64,000 nucleotides of DNA, from the NCBI GenBank assembly GCA_018713335.1, contig DVOW01000043.1:1-64000 (forward strand). Reading direction: 5' to 3'. This stretch comes from Candidatus Merdivicinus intestinigallinarum. Its GTDB lineage: Bacteria > Bacillota > Clostridia > Oscillospirales > Ruminococcaceae. The notes under the pieces are model-generated. The model did no database searches and was not told where the DNA came from. It saw only the letters and a list, made by a program, of their open reading frames with translations. This document shows positions 1 to 9,277 of the stretch, piece after piece. Within the stretch, counting starts at the first letter, position 1. Each line of letters opens with the position of its first letter. The position numbers were made by a program, and so were the translations under genes.

Positions 1-109
1 TCTTTTCTTCCTTTATATATACAGAAACCAGCGGATCAGCATCCGTTTTATTTTACAAAATAACTCTCAGCTTGTCCCGTTTTTTCTACCAGCCCTCTCG
101 TTTTTGTTC

Positions 110-138
110 TTGACAAGCATGGTGCAATATGGTAAAAT
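110..138 (+). promoter_or_regulatory. sigma-A type promoter upstream of rpsF
   Basis: TTGACA (110-115), 17-nt spacer, TAAAAT (133-138). Confidence 0.7.
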
Positions 139-172
139 AACTCTGTTATCATTGATGCAGTGATACATCCTT

Positions 173-194
173 GCTCCGGACCAAGTTCCGGGGC
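173..194 (+). promoter_or_regulatory. hairpin in rpsF leader, possible ribosomal protein leader
   Basis: GCTCCGGA-ccaagt-TCCGGGGC hairpin between promoter and RBS; rpsF leaders binding S6:S18 are known, but the consensus was not verified. Confidence 0.35.
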
Positions 195-220
195 CATTTG
201 TCCAAAAGGAGGTGCTTTTA

Positions 221-514
221 ATGGCAAAAGCAATGGAAAACTACGAGGCAGTAATGGTGCTCAGCACCAAGCAGGGTGAGGACGCAATCAAGGCTTTGAT
301 TGAAAAGTTCTCTGAGATCATCAAGGCGAACGCTACCCTGGAGTCTGTTGACGAATGGGGCAAACGTACGTTGGCTTACGAAATCGATGACGAAACCGAA
401 GGCTATTACGTCCTGTTCAACTTCAACTCTGTTCCTTCTTTCCCCATGGAGCTCGAAAGAAGAATGAACATTACTGACGGCATCCTTCGCTCTCTGGTTG
501 TTACCAGAGTATAA
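221..514 (+). CDS. rpsF: 30S ribosomal protein S6
   Basis: MAKAMENYEAVMVLS...; AAAGGAGG RBS; followed by ssb and rpsR. Confidence 0.97.
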   Translation: MAKAMENYEAVMVLSTKQGEDAIKALIEKFSEIIKANATLESVDEWGKRTLAYEIDDETEGYYVLFNFNSVPSFPMELERRMNITDGILRSLVVTRV

Positions 515-528
515 TTGGGGGCGTATTT

Positions 529-999
529 ATGCTGAACCGAGTAATCTTAATGGGCCGGCTGGTAGCTGACCCGGAACTTCGGCAAACGACCAGCGGAATT
601 TCTGTGGCTACGTTCCGTATTGCAGTTGACCGGAATTATCAGGCGAAAGGCACTACTGAACGGCAGGCTGATTTTATTCCCTGCGTAGCGTGGAGACAGA
701 CTGCGGATTTTATCAGCCGTTATTTTTCCAAAGGCCGGATGATTGCTTTGGAAGGCAGTTTGCAGTCCCGCAATTATGAAGATAAGACTGGTGCGAAACG
801 TACCGCTTATGAAGTAATTGTCGATCAGGCTTATTTCGCCGATTCTAAGCCCGCCGGCGGCCAGACGGACCGCAGCGGCATCCCCTTCCCCACCGAATCC
901 CCTCAGTTTGAAGAGCCTCAAAAAGGCGGAAATCTTTCTGTTGGTGATTTCGGCAGCTTCGAGGAAGTGGATACGGACGACGGCGACTTACCGTTCTAA
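529..999 (+). CDS. ssb: single-stranded DNA-binding protein
   Basis: MLNRVILMGRLVADPELRQT..., acidic C-terminus DGDLPF. Confidence 0.97.
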   Translation: MLNRVILMGRLVADPELRQTTSGISVATFRIAVDRNYQAKGTTERQADFIPCVAWRQTADFISRYFSKGRMIALEGSLQSRNYEDKTGAKRTAYEVIVDQAYFADSKPAGGQTDRSGIPFPTESPQFEEPQKGGNLSVGDFGSFEEVDTDDGDLPF

Positions 1000-1038
1000 C
1001 AAATTCGAGTTATTCTCACAAGAAGGAGGAAATCCATC

Positions 1039-1281
1039 ATGATGGATCGTAATAACCGCGGCGGCCGGAAACCCCGCAGAAAAGTTTGCGCTTTTTGCGT
1101 AGATAAAGTTGAAAACATCGACTACAAAACTATCGGCAAATACAGCCGGAAGGTGCTCTCTGAGCGTGCGAAGATCATTCCCCGCCGTGTCACCGGCACC
1201 TGCGCGAAGCATCAGCGCCAGCTGACCGTCGCTGTAAAGCGTGCGCGTCATCTCGCTTTGCTGCCTTTCGTGAACGACTAA
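1039..1281 (+). CDS. rpsR: 30S ribosomal protein S18
   Basis: [15 protein letters not shown]...[30 protein letters not shown]. Confidence 0.97.
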   Translation: MMDRNNRGGRKPRRKVCAFCVDKVENIDYKTIGKYSRKVLSERAKIIPRRVTGTCAKHQRQLTVAVKRARHLALLPFVND

Positions 1282-1293
1282 TTTGTTCGTGGA

Positions 1294-1326
1294 AAACCGG
1301 GATTCCTTGGAATCCTGGTTTTTTCT
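1294..1326 (+). terminator. Rho-independent terminator after rpsR
   Basis: AAACCGGGATTCC-tt-GGAATCCTGGTTTTTTC hairpin plus T-run. Confidence 0.85.
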
Positions 1327-1334
1327 TTTTCGTA

Positions 1335-1367
1335 ACCCCCTGTCCGGCCATGGCTGAACAGGGGGTT
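1335..1367 (-). terminator. terminator after fucU-like gene (minus strand)
   Basis: AACCCCCTGT...ACAGGGGGTT inverted repeat immediately 3' of the minus-strand CDS. Confidence 0.7.
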
Positions 1368-1373
1368 TTCCTT

Positions 1374-1829
1374 TTACTCTTTTACAACGCCTTTTTTCAG
1401 GATAATATTGGCGTACAGCGCGGTTTCACCGGTGGTCACAACCGCATAGGCTTTTTTGGCCCGTTCATAAAACTCAAAGCGGTCAATGGGCAGCTCCCGG
1501 GCTCCGTTTTCTTCATATTTGGCGGCGATTTCCCGGTATTTGTCCCAAATCTCCGGCACATAGGGGTCCCCGTCCATGACCTTCATCAAAATCATAGGAT
1601 GCTCCACATAACTGTCCAGGGGCATGAATTTTAAAACGGCGTCCAGGATCTCCGGAATCCCATGGCCGTCCAGGCGGATCACCCGGTCCGGGTGGGCGCT
1701 GCGGGGGAAATTGCCGTCCGCGATGACCAATTCATCGCTGTGCCCCATTTCCATCAATACTTTTAAAAGCTCAGGCGTCAGAATACTGGGAATGTTCTTT
1801 AACATCTTCTCTGTTCCTTTCTCAGTCAA
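1374..1829 (-). CDS. fucU: RbsD/FucU family mutarotase (L-fucose mutarotase-like)
   Basis: LKNIPSILTPELLKVLMEMGHSDELVIADGNFP...; overlaps the GH29 gene; probable start at MLKNIPS. Confidence 0.85.
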   Translation of the reverse strand: MTEKGTEKMLKNIPSILTPELLKVLMEMGHSDELVIADGNFPRSAHPDRVIRLDGHGIPEILDAVLKFMPLDSYVEHPMILMKVMDGDPYVPEIWDKYREIAAKYEENGARELPIDRFEFYERAKKAYAVVTTGETALYANIILKKGVVKE

Positions 1830-3300
1830 CGGTCAGTTTGATGCACACCGGCGTATCGGACTGGAGGCCGTCTGCGATAACAGTCAGGTAATCGCCGCAA
1901 AGGCGATGTTCCGTTTTTCCATCATAACCAAGGATTTCCGCCTTGCGGATGACGCCGTTGAATTTGCGGTTGTCCCGGCCCAGGGTGCGGATTCGGACCA
2001 CGCCGTCCTCCGGCCACTTCATGGCAAAAACGTAAAGTGCGCCGGGCTTATAGGTGAAACGGAAGTCCTCTGAAGTAAAGGCCTTGCGGAGGGTATCGGT
2101 GAAGTGCCCTTCCGGCGTAAGGGTGGGGCCTTCCCCGTATTTTTTCCAATGGCTGGTGCCATAAATCCCTTCCCCGTTGACGGAGAGCCATTTGCCGATC
2201 TCCAGTAAGATGTGCCGGTCCTCCTCCGGGATCGTCCCATCGGATCTGGGACCGATGTTCAGGAGCAGGGAACCGTTTTTACTGACAACATCGATCAGAT
2301 CCGCGATAATTTCCTTGGGGTCCTTGTAGTCGTTGCCCTCGGTATAGCCCCAGGAGTTTTTGGCAACAGAGGTATCGTTCTGCCAGAAATCCGCGGAAAT
2401 ATCCGACAGCTGTCCACGTTCAATGTCCCGGGTGGCGGTCCCGTAAGCAAAAGCGTCATTTTTATAGTTGATGGTAACCTCTTCTCCCCACTGGGCGGCC
2501 CGGTTATAATAATACGCCGCGAATTTCCGCAGATAGGGTTTCATAGGCTCCACTTGAATCCACCAGTCAAAGTACATGATCTTGGGGCGGTATTTATCCA
2601 CAAGCTCACAGCACCGGGCCAGCCAGTCCTCCATATACGCCGGGTCCACATCAAAGCCACGCACTGCTTCCTGCTCCAGGGGCAGCCCTTGAAAGGGCGG
2701 TCTGACCGAGGGCCAGTACAGGTCTCCGTAGGGCACTTCTTCCGGCATATCGCTTTCAAAGTCCTTGCCGCCGGACATGAACCAATAGTGCTCGACCCGA
2801 TGGGAAGATACGGTCAGGGTAATGTCCCGCTTGGCAAGCTCTCCGCCCAGCAATCCGACAATATCCTTTTTCGGCCCCATTTTGGCGGCGCACCAATCAG
2901 ACAGGTCGCTGTCGTACATCTGGAACCCATCATGGTGCTCCGCTACCGGCATCACAAATTTTGCGCCCGCCTTTTGGAACAGGTCCGCCCATTCCCCTGC
3001 GTCAAACTTTTCCGCTTTGAACATCGGGATAAAATCCTTATATCCGAAATCCTTGTGAGGACCATAGGTTTTCAGGTGATGCTCAAATTCCCGGCTCCCC
3101 TGCTGGTACATATTCCTAGAATACCATTCGCTGCCGAAGGCCGGGACGCTGTAAACGCCCCAATGGATAAAAATGCCGAATTTAGCGTCATGATACCACT
3201 TGGGAAGCGTGTGCCTGCTCAATGATTCCCAGGTGTCCTGATACGGTCCCTGGGCAATGACTTCCTCGATGGTTTTGAGATAAGATTTCACTTTTTCCAT
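1822..3300 (-). CDS. alpha-L-fucosidase (GH29)
   Basis: KWYHDAKFGIFIHWGVYSVPAFGSEWYSRNMY...AKFVMPVAEHHDGFQMYDS, typical GH29. Confidence 0.93.
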   Translation of the reverse strand: MEKVKSYLKTIEEVIAQGPYQDTWESLSRHTLPKWYHDAKFGIFIHWGVYSVPAFGSEWYSRNMYQQGSREFEHHLKTYGPHKDFGYKDFIPMFKAEKFDAGEWADLFQKAGAKFVMPVAEHHDGFQMYDSDLSDWCAAKMGPKKDIVGLLGGELAKRDITLTVSSHRVEHYWFMSGGKDFESDMPEEVPYGDLYWPSVRPPFQGLPLEQEAVRGFDVDPAYMEDWLARCCELVDKYRPKIMYFDWWIQVEPMKPYLRKFAAYYYNRAAQWGEEVTINYKNDAFAYGTATRDIERGQLSDISADFWQNDTSVAKNSWGYTEGNDYKDPKEIIADLIDVVSKNGSLLLNIGPRSDGTIPEEDRHILLEIGKWLSVNGEGIYGTSHWKKYGEGPTLTPEGHFTDTLRKAFTSEDFRFTYKPGALYVFAMKWPEDGVVRIRTLGRDNRKFNGVIRKAEILGYDGKTEHRLCGDYLTVIADGLQSDTPVCIKLTVD

Positions 3301-3412
3301 TGCACTCCACCCCTGTTCGCATCCGTAGATTTATTTCAATCTTAACACGGCGTTTTTCTGATGTCAAGGGATTTTGCACAGAATTTTTCCGGATTTCAGC
3401 GGGATTCCTTGA

Positions 3413-4633
3413 TTACTCGCCAAAAAACAGAGAATATCCCACCTGGCCGTCAAATACCTTTTTCAAAACGACTGCCGCCGCGCCGTACACGGCTGCCAGC
3501 GCATCAAAGGAACTGGGTTCCACCGAAATATGCGCCTGCTTTCCCGCCAGTATCCTTTCGTTGACCCCTGTTTCCAACGCTTGGAGGATGGTCTGAGGCA
3601 GCAGCGCCCCTTCATGACCGATGATGATCTTTTCCGGGTCCAAAATGTTGGAAATATTCGCCATCGCTTCTACCAAAGCGCCAAGCTTTTCAAGCATCCA
3701 ATCCGCTGCCCGGCTGCTGCGGGCGCACAGCCTGCAAAGCTGCTCAAAACTCGTACAGCGGCTGTCCAGTTCCGCCTCTGCAGCCTTTGTCAAGGCGGGC
3801 ACGGTGCACACAGTTTCCAGGCATCCCCGCCGCCCGCAGTAGCAGACCTTGCCCATAGGGTCGATGGTGGTATGGCCCGCTTCCCCGGCAAAGCCGTGCC
3901 GTCCATGGAGCAGGGAGTCTCGCAGGACGATCCCCATGCTCAGTCCGTTGGTCAGGCCCACATAAACAAAGTCCGTACAGTCCGCGCACCGCCCGAAATA
4001 TTTTTCCGCCAAAGCCCCGGCATTGGTGTCGTTTTCCAGAAAGACCGGCAGCTCCAATCGTTTTTCCAGTTCCTCCGCTATGGGAATGTCCCGGATGCCG
4101 AAAAAATTGGGCGGGTTCAGCAAAACGCCCTGCCGGATATCCAGCGGACCGATAGAGGCGATCCCGACCCCTACCACTTCCCTTTGGCCGGATATGCTGT
4201 CCCGCAGAAAGGCGCATAAACTTTCCAGCTTATGAAGCAGGCTGAAGGCGGTTTCCCCCTCCTCCAGCGGGATGGTCCGCTGCTGCAGAACTTCCAGATC
4301 CATGGCCGCCGCGATCCCCATGCAGGAATCCCGGGAAAGCCAGACGCCGATGACAGCAGGCGCGCGTTCCGAAAAGCTCAGCAGCATCTGCTTCCGGCCG
4401 GCCCCCTGGTTTTCGCTTTCCAGAGTCTCCTTTTCATAAAGCACCCCGTTTTGGATTAATTCCGCCGTAATATTGGAAACCGTCATTTTGGCTAAGCGCG
4501 TCCGCCTGGTCAGCTCTGTCCGGGAACCGCCGCCCATCATGCACAGAAGCTGGAGCACCAGCAGCCGGTTTGACGTTTTCGTCTGCACGCTGTTCAATCC
4601 TTTTCGTTTCATCGATACCCCTCCATTCCGCAA
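3413..4633 (-). CDS. ROK family transcriptional regulator (NagC/XylR type)
   Basis: N-terminal wHTH (GGSRTELTRRTRLAKMTVSNITAEL) plus ROK domain (GEAGHTTIDPMGKVCYCGRRGCLETV). Confidence 0.9.
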   Translation of the reverse strand: MRNGGVSMKRKGLNSVQTKTSNRLLVLQLLCMMGGGSRTELTRRTRLAKMTVSNITAELIQNGVLYEKETLESENQGAGRKQMLLSFSERAPAVIGVWLSRDSCMGIAAAMDLEVLQQRTIPLEEGETAFSLLHKLESLCAFLRDSISGQREVVGVGIASIGPLDIRQGVLLNPPNFFGIRDIPIAEELEKRLELPVFLENDTNAGALAEKYFGRCADCTDFVYVGLTNGLSMGIVLRDSLLHGRHGFAGEAGHTTIDPMGKVCYCGRRGCLETVCTVPALTKAAEAELDSRCTSFEQLCRLCARSSRAADWMLEKLGALVEAMANISNILDPEKIIIGHEGALLPQTILQALETGVNERILAGKQAHISVEPSSFDALAAVYGAAAVVLKKVFDGQVGYSLFFGE

Positions 4634-4680
4634 GTCTACTGATTTGATTATAACATAGAAAAAAATATTTGTACAGCGTA

Positions 4681-4709
4681 TTTACAAACCAGTTTTTTCG
4701 GTGTATACT
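4681..4709 (+). promoter_or_regulatory. sigma-A promoter for the PfkB kinase operon
   Basis: TTTACA (4681-4686), 17-nt spacer, TATACT (4704-4709); lies in the ROK/kinase divergent intergenic region. Confidence 0.65.
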
Positions 4710-4755
4710 ATTTATAAATCAAAATTACAAATTCCGTCTTAGAAAGGAGAACCTT

Positions 4756-5700
4756 ATGAAAAAAATTTGCTGTATTGGCAGCGTCACCACGGACGTTATC
4801 GTTTCGCCGGTGGATGCCCTGCCCCCCGCCGGTACCTTGCAGGAAACCGGCCACACCTCTGTCCATGTAGGCGGCTGCGCCTCCAACCCTGCCATCGACC
4901 TTGCCAAACTGGGAGCGCCGGTCCGGCTGATCTGCAAAGTCGGATGCGACAGCTTTGGGGATTTCGTTGCGCAGGAATGCGCTCAGGCCGGCGTCGATGT
5001 ATCCGGGATCCTGCGTGACCCAAACGTCAGCACCACCACTTCCATCGTCTGCGTCAATTCCCAGGGAGAACGCTCTTTCCTTTATAACCCCGGCTCCACC
5101 TCCGCGCTGCGGGCCGATGAGATCACGGAGGAAATGCTGGACGGCTGCGATATCATTTTTATAGGCGGTGCCATGCTCCTGACGGCCTTTGACGGCGCGC
5201 CCTGCGGGGAACTGCTCCGAAAGGCACGGGAAATGGGAAAATTTACGGTCATGGACACTGCCTGGGATTTCGAGGACCGCTGGATGCCCAAGATCCGGGA
5301 TGCCCTGCCTGGGCTGGACCTGTTCATGCCAAGCTATGATGAAGCGGTGAAAATCAGCGGGGAAACAGAGCTTGCAAAAATCGCGGACGCATTTTTTGAC
5401 CTGGGTGTGAAGCAGGTCATCATCAAAACCGGCAAGGACGGCGCATATTTCGCCCCTTCCCGTGACGTCCGGTTCAGCCTGCCCACCTACCGGAGCATCA
5501 AGCCTGTGGACACCACCGGCGCCGGGGATTCCTTCTGCGCAGGGTTCCTCTGCGGGCTGGCCCAGGGCTGGGACTTTGAGGCCTGCGGCCGTTTCGCCAA
5601 CGCGGTGGGGACCCACTGCATCCAGGCTGTGGGAGCTTCTACGGGGATCCCCTCCATGGAAAAAGTGCTGGAATTTATGAAAAATACTCCTCTGGAGTAA
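4756..5700 (+). CDS. PfkB family carbohydrate kinase
   Basis: MKKICCIGSVTTDVIV...; signature PVDTTGAGDSFCAGFLCGL; RBS GAAAGGAGA. Confidence 0.9.
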   Translation: MKKICCIGSVTTDVIVSPVDALPPAGTLQETGHTSVHVGGCASNPAIDLAKLGAPVRLICKVGCDSFGDFVAQECAQAGVDVSGILRDPNVSTTTSIVCVNSQGERSFLYNPGSTSALRADEITEEMLDGCDIIFIGGAMLLTAFDGAPCGELLRKAREMGKFTVMDTAWDFEDRWMPKIRDALPGLDLFMPSYDEAVKISGETELAKIADAFFDLGVKQVIIKTGKDGAYFAPSRDVRFSLPTYRSIKPVDTTGAGDSFCAGFLCGLAQGWDFEACGRFANAVGTHCIQAVGASTGIPSMEKVLEFMKNTPLE

Positions 5701-5703
5701 TAG

Positions 5704-6270
<567 letters not shown>

Positions 6271-6292
6271 GTTTTGAAAGGAGTAGTCCCCC

Positions 6293-7138
6293 ATGCTTGT
6301 TACATTAAATGAAGTCCTCCCCGCCGCCCAAAAGGGCCATTACGCGGTGGGCTTATTCAACACAGTGAACCTGGAGATGGCCAAAGGCGTTCTGGCTGCC
6401 GCGGAAGAGCTGCGCTCCCCTGTCATCATCGGCACCGCGGAAATCCTCCTCCCTTACTCCGAACTGGAGGAGCTGGCTTATTTCCTGGCCCCCATGGCCA
6501 AAAAGGCCAGCGTCCCCGTTGTGCTGCATTATGACCACGGTCTGACGGAAAAACGGATCCATGAGGCCATGGATCTAGGATTCAGCTCGGTGATGTACGA
6601 TTGCTCCACCCTGGATTTTGACGGAAACTGCAAAGCGGTGGCGGAGCTGGTCAAAGAGGCCCACGCCAGAGGCGTTTCTGTAGAAGCGGAGCTGGGGCAC
6701 GTCGGGGCGAATGAAACCTCCGCGGAATCTGCCGCTGCCGACGACTCCATTTACACGGAACCGGAAGAAGCCAAGCGGTTCTGGGAAGCCACCGGCGCTG
6801 ACGCTTTGGCGGTAGCCATTGGGACCGCCCACGGCGCATACAAATCCAAGCCCCGTCTGGATTTTGACCGCCTGGAAACCATCGCCGGCATGGTGGGCGC
6901 GCCTTTGGTGCTCCACGGCGGCTCCGGCCTCACCGACGAGGACTTCCGCATGACCATCCAGAAGGGGATCGCGAAGGTCAATATTTTCACGGATATCAAC
7001 TGCGCCGCAGCCAACGCAGCCCACGACTGCTGGGCGGAAGGCAAAGGCCTTACGGATTTGATGCCGGAGATCAGCAATGCCGTTAAGCAGGCAACTATCA
7101 AAAAAATGAAGGTGTTCGGCAGCGCCGGACAGGCATAA
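6293..7138 (+). CDS. class II ketose-bisphosphate aldolase family protein
   Basis: PVVLHYDHGLT...VEAELGHVG...AIGTAHGAYKSKPRLDFDRL...LVLHGGSGL. Confidence 0.9.
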   Translation: MLVTLNEVLPAAQKGHYAVGLFNTVNLEMAKGVLAAAEELRSPVIIGTAEILLPYSELEELAYFLAPMAKKASVPVVLHYDHGLTEKRIHEAMDLGFSSVMYDCSTLDFDGNCKAVAELVKEAHARGVSVEAELGHVGANETSAESAAADDSIYTEPEEAKRFWEATGADALAVAIGTAHGAYKSKPRLDFDRLETIAGMVGAPLVLHGGSGLTDEDFRMTIQKGIAKVNIFTDINCAAANAAHDCWAEGKGLTDLMPEISNAVKQATIKKMKVFGSAGQA

Positions 7139-7150
7139 AATCAAAGCAAA

Positions 7151-7175
7151 GCCCCCGGACCAAAAATCCGGGGGC
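7151..7175. terminator. bidirectional terminator between convergent genes
   Basis: GCCCCCGGA-ccaaaaa-TCCGGGGGC hairpin. Confidence 0.75.
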
Positions 7176-7194
7176 CGTTTGATTGTATTGGCTG

Positions 7195-9081
7195 TTACGG
7201 ACGTTCCGCCAGGGGGACATAAGGCTGGCGCTCGCCGATGCTGCGATAAGACGGACGGATAATCTTGCCGCCGTGGACGATTTCTTCCATTAAATGGGCG
7301 CTCCATCCGGCGATACGGGCCATGGCGAATACCGGTGTATACAGTTCCGCCGGCAGGCCCAGCATATGATACACAAAGCCGCTGTAAAAGTCGATATTGG
7401 CGCTGACGCCTTTGTAAATCTTCCGTTCCTCGGAAATGACCTTGGGGGCCAGACGCTCTACCAGGGAGTAGAGCTGATATTCCTTGTAGAGGCCCTTTTC
7501 TTCAGACAGGGATTTGACGAACCCGCGGAAGATGTCCGCACGGGGGTCAGACAGGGAGTACACCGCGTGGCCCATGCCGTAAATCAGGCCGGAGTGGTCA
7601 AATCTCTCTTTATGCAGCAGACCCAGCAGGTAGGCGCGGACCTCGTCCTCATCCTCCCAGTCCTTAACATTTGCTTTCATATCCTCAAACATCCGCATGA
7701 CCTTGATGTTTGCGCCGCCGTGGCGAGGCCCTTTCAGGGAACCTAACGCGGCCGCGATGACGGAGTAGGCGTCGGTGCCGGAGGATGCCACCACATGGGT
7801 GGTAAAGGAGGAGTTGTTGCCGCCGCCATGTTCCGCATGGAGCACCAAAGCCAGGTCCAGAATCCGGGCTTCCAGCTCGGTATAGCTGTTGTCGATCCGC
7901 AGCATATGCAGGATGTTTTCCGCCGTAGAAAGCTCCGGCCGGGGGGCGTGGATAAAGAAGCTGTTGTTTTCCGGGTCCACGTCATGGGCGTAGGCCTGAT
8001 AACCGTACACCGCCAGCTGCGGGAACAGAGCGATCATTTCCAGGCACTGACGCAGGGTGTTGGGGATGGAGGTATCCGTGGCCTTTTCATCATAGGCGTA
8101 CAAAGTCAAAACGCTGCGGGCCAGGGTATTCATCATGTCGGAGGTAGGCGCTTTCATCACCACGTCCCGGACAAAATTGGTGGGAAGGGTGCGGTACTTG
8201 GACAGGAGCTTCTTAAACTCCTCGCTTTCCGCCTGGTTCGGCAGGGTGCCGAACAGCAGCAGGTAAACCGTTTCCTCGAAACCGAACCGGTTTTCCTTGA
8301 TGAACCCCTGGGTCAGTTCTTTAATGTCGATGCCCCGGTAATACAGCTCCCCTTCGCAGGAAACTGTTTCACCGTTTACTTCCTTGCTGGAAATAATATC
8401 GGAAATTTCCGTCAGGCCGGCCACTACGCCTTTGCCGTTTAAATCCCGGAGGCCGCGTTTTACGTCATATTTCACATAGAGGCTTGGATCGATCGCGTCA
8501 TGGGCCACACAAGCCTCGCTCAAACGGAGGATTTCCGGGGTGATTTCAAAAAAATCGTTTTTCTTTGCCATATCCATTCCTGCCTTTCCATAGTTGCCTG
8601 ATGTTTCGGCGCAGCCTGCTGCCAGGCCGCCGCCCTCTATCTCCAGCCATTCGCCGCCGGACAGGGCCATCGCGCGTTTCAGCCATTCCCGGCCTGCTTC
8701 CGCTGCCCCATCCCTTTGAAAAAGCTGTTTCTCAAATTGCTTCCAGCCGCTGTCCAGGAGCTCCTCCCCCTTCGGGGTCACTGCAATCAAAAGCCTGCGG
8801 CGGTCGTTTGGGTCTGTACGGCGGAACAAATATCCATCCGCTGCCAAAAGATCCGTCAGGCGGCTGGCCTGCTGCTTGGGGATGTGGAGGGATTCCGCCA
8901 GTTCCTGAACTGAAACCGGGCCGCTAAGATCCGCCATGCATAAGGTCCAAACCTGCTGTCCGGTCAGCTTCCCGCGGAAGCATTCCATAAACGGCGTAAC
9001 GATCCGCTGGAACACATTCATCAGAACGTCCAGGCACAGCTGCCTTTGCCTGCGGCTCAACCAGTCGTCCTGCTCCAGCAC
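7195..9081 (-). CDS. in-frame fusion ORF: N-terminal MarR-family HTH plus C-terminal citrate synthase
   Basis: 628-aa uninterrupted ORF; N-term LTGQQVWTLCMADLSGPVSVQELAESLHIPKQQASRLTDLLAADGYLFRRTDPNDRRRL (MarR wHTH); C-term LHAEHGGGNNSSFTTHVVASSGTDAYSVIAAALGSLKGPRHGGAN (citrate synthase). GTG start with GGAGGGG RBS; internal start MDMAKKND at 8577 has its own GGAAAGG/AGGA. Confidence 0.85.
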   Translation of the reverse strand: MLEQDDWLSRRQRQLCLDVLMNVFQRIVTPFMECFRGKLTGQQVWTLCMADLSGPVSVQELAESLHIPKQQASRLTDLLAADGYLFRRTDPNDRRRLLIAVTPKGEELLDSGWKQFEKQLFQRDGAAEAGREWLKRAMALSGGEWLEIEGGGLAAGCAETSGNYGKAGMDMAKKNDFFEITPEILRLSEACVAHDAIDPSLYVKYDVKRGLRDLNGKGVVAGLTEISDIISSKEVNGETVSCEGELYYRGIDIKELTQGFIKENRFGFEETVYLLLFGTLPNQAESEEFKKLLSKYRTLPTNFVRDVVMKAPTSDMMNTLARSVLTLYAYDEKATDTSIPNTLRQCLEMIALFPQLAVYGYQAYAHDVDPENNSFFIHAPRPELSTAENILHMLRIDNSYTELEARILDLALVLHAEHGGGNNSSFTTHVVASSGTDAYSVIAAALGSLKGPRHGGANIKVMRMFEDMKANVKDWEDEDEVRAYLLGLLHKERFDHSGLIYGMGHAVYSLSDPRADIFRGFVKSLSEEKGLYKEYQLYSLVERLAPKVISEERKIYKGVSANIDFYSGFVYHMLGLPAELYTPVFAMARIAGWSAHLMEEIVHGGKIIRPSYRSIGERQPYVPLAERP

Positions 9082-9093
9082 AGTATCCCCTCC

Positions 9094-9121
9094 AAAATAG
9101 TCATAAAATGATTACTATTTT
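9094..9121. promoter_or_regulatory. operator-like inverted repeat upstream of MarR-citrate synthase
   Basis: AAAATAGT-N12-ACTATTTT perfect 8-bp arms, just downstream of the -10. Confidence 0.6.
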
Positions 9122-9122
9122 C

Positions 9123-9152
9123 AGTATACACCCATCAATCTATTCTTGTCAA
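9123..9152 (-). promoter_or_regulatory. sigma-A promoter for MarR-citrate synthase
   Basis: minus strand TTGACA (9152-9147), 18-nt spacer, TATACT (9128-9123). Confidence 0.7.
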
Positions 9153-9217
9153 GATAAGAAAATGTAAATTTTCTGCTTTTTTATCCATAAAAAACACATT
9201 TTTTATAAAGAAAATAC

Positions 9218-9246
9218 TTGAAAAATTATCGGAAATCGCTTATACT
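9218..9246 (+). promoter_or_regulatory. sigma-A promoter for GH172 gene
   Basis: TTGAAA (9218-9223), 17-nt spacer, TATACT (9241-9246). Confidence 0.65.
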
Positions 9247-9277
9247 GATAACAATATGATTGTAAGGAGGAGTCGTT

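Noticed and set aside
2212-3225. 337-aa plus-strand ORF opposite GH29
   Set aside because: Antisense to conserved GH29 catalytic region; no RBS or domain.
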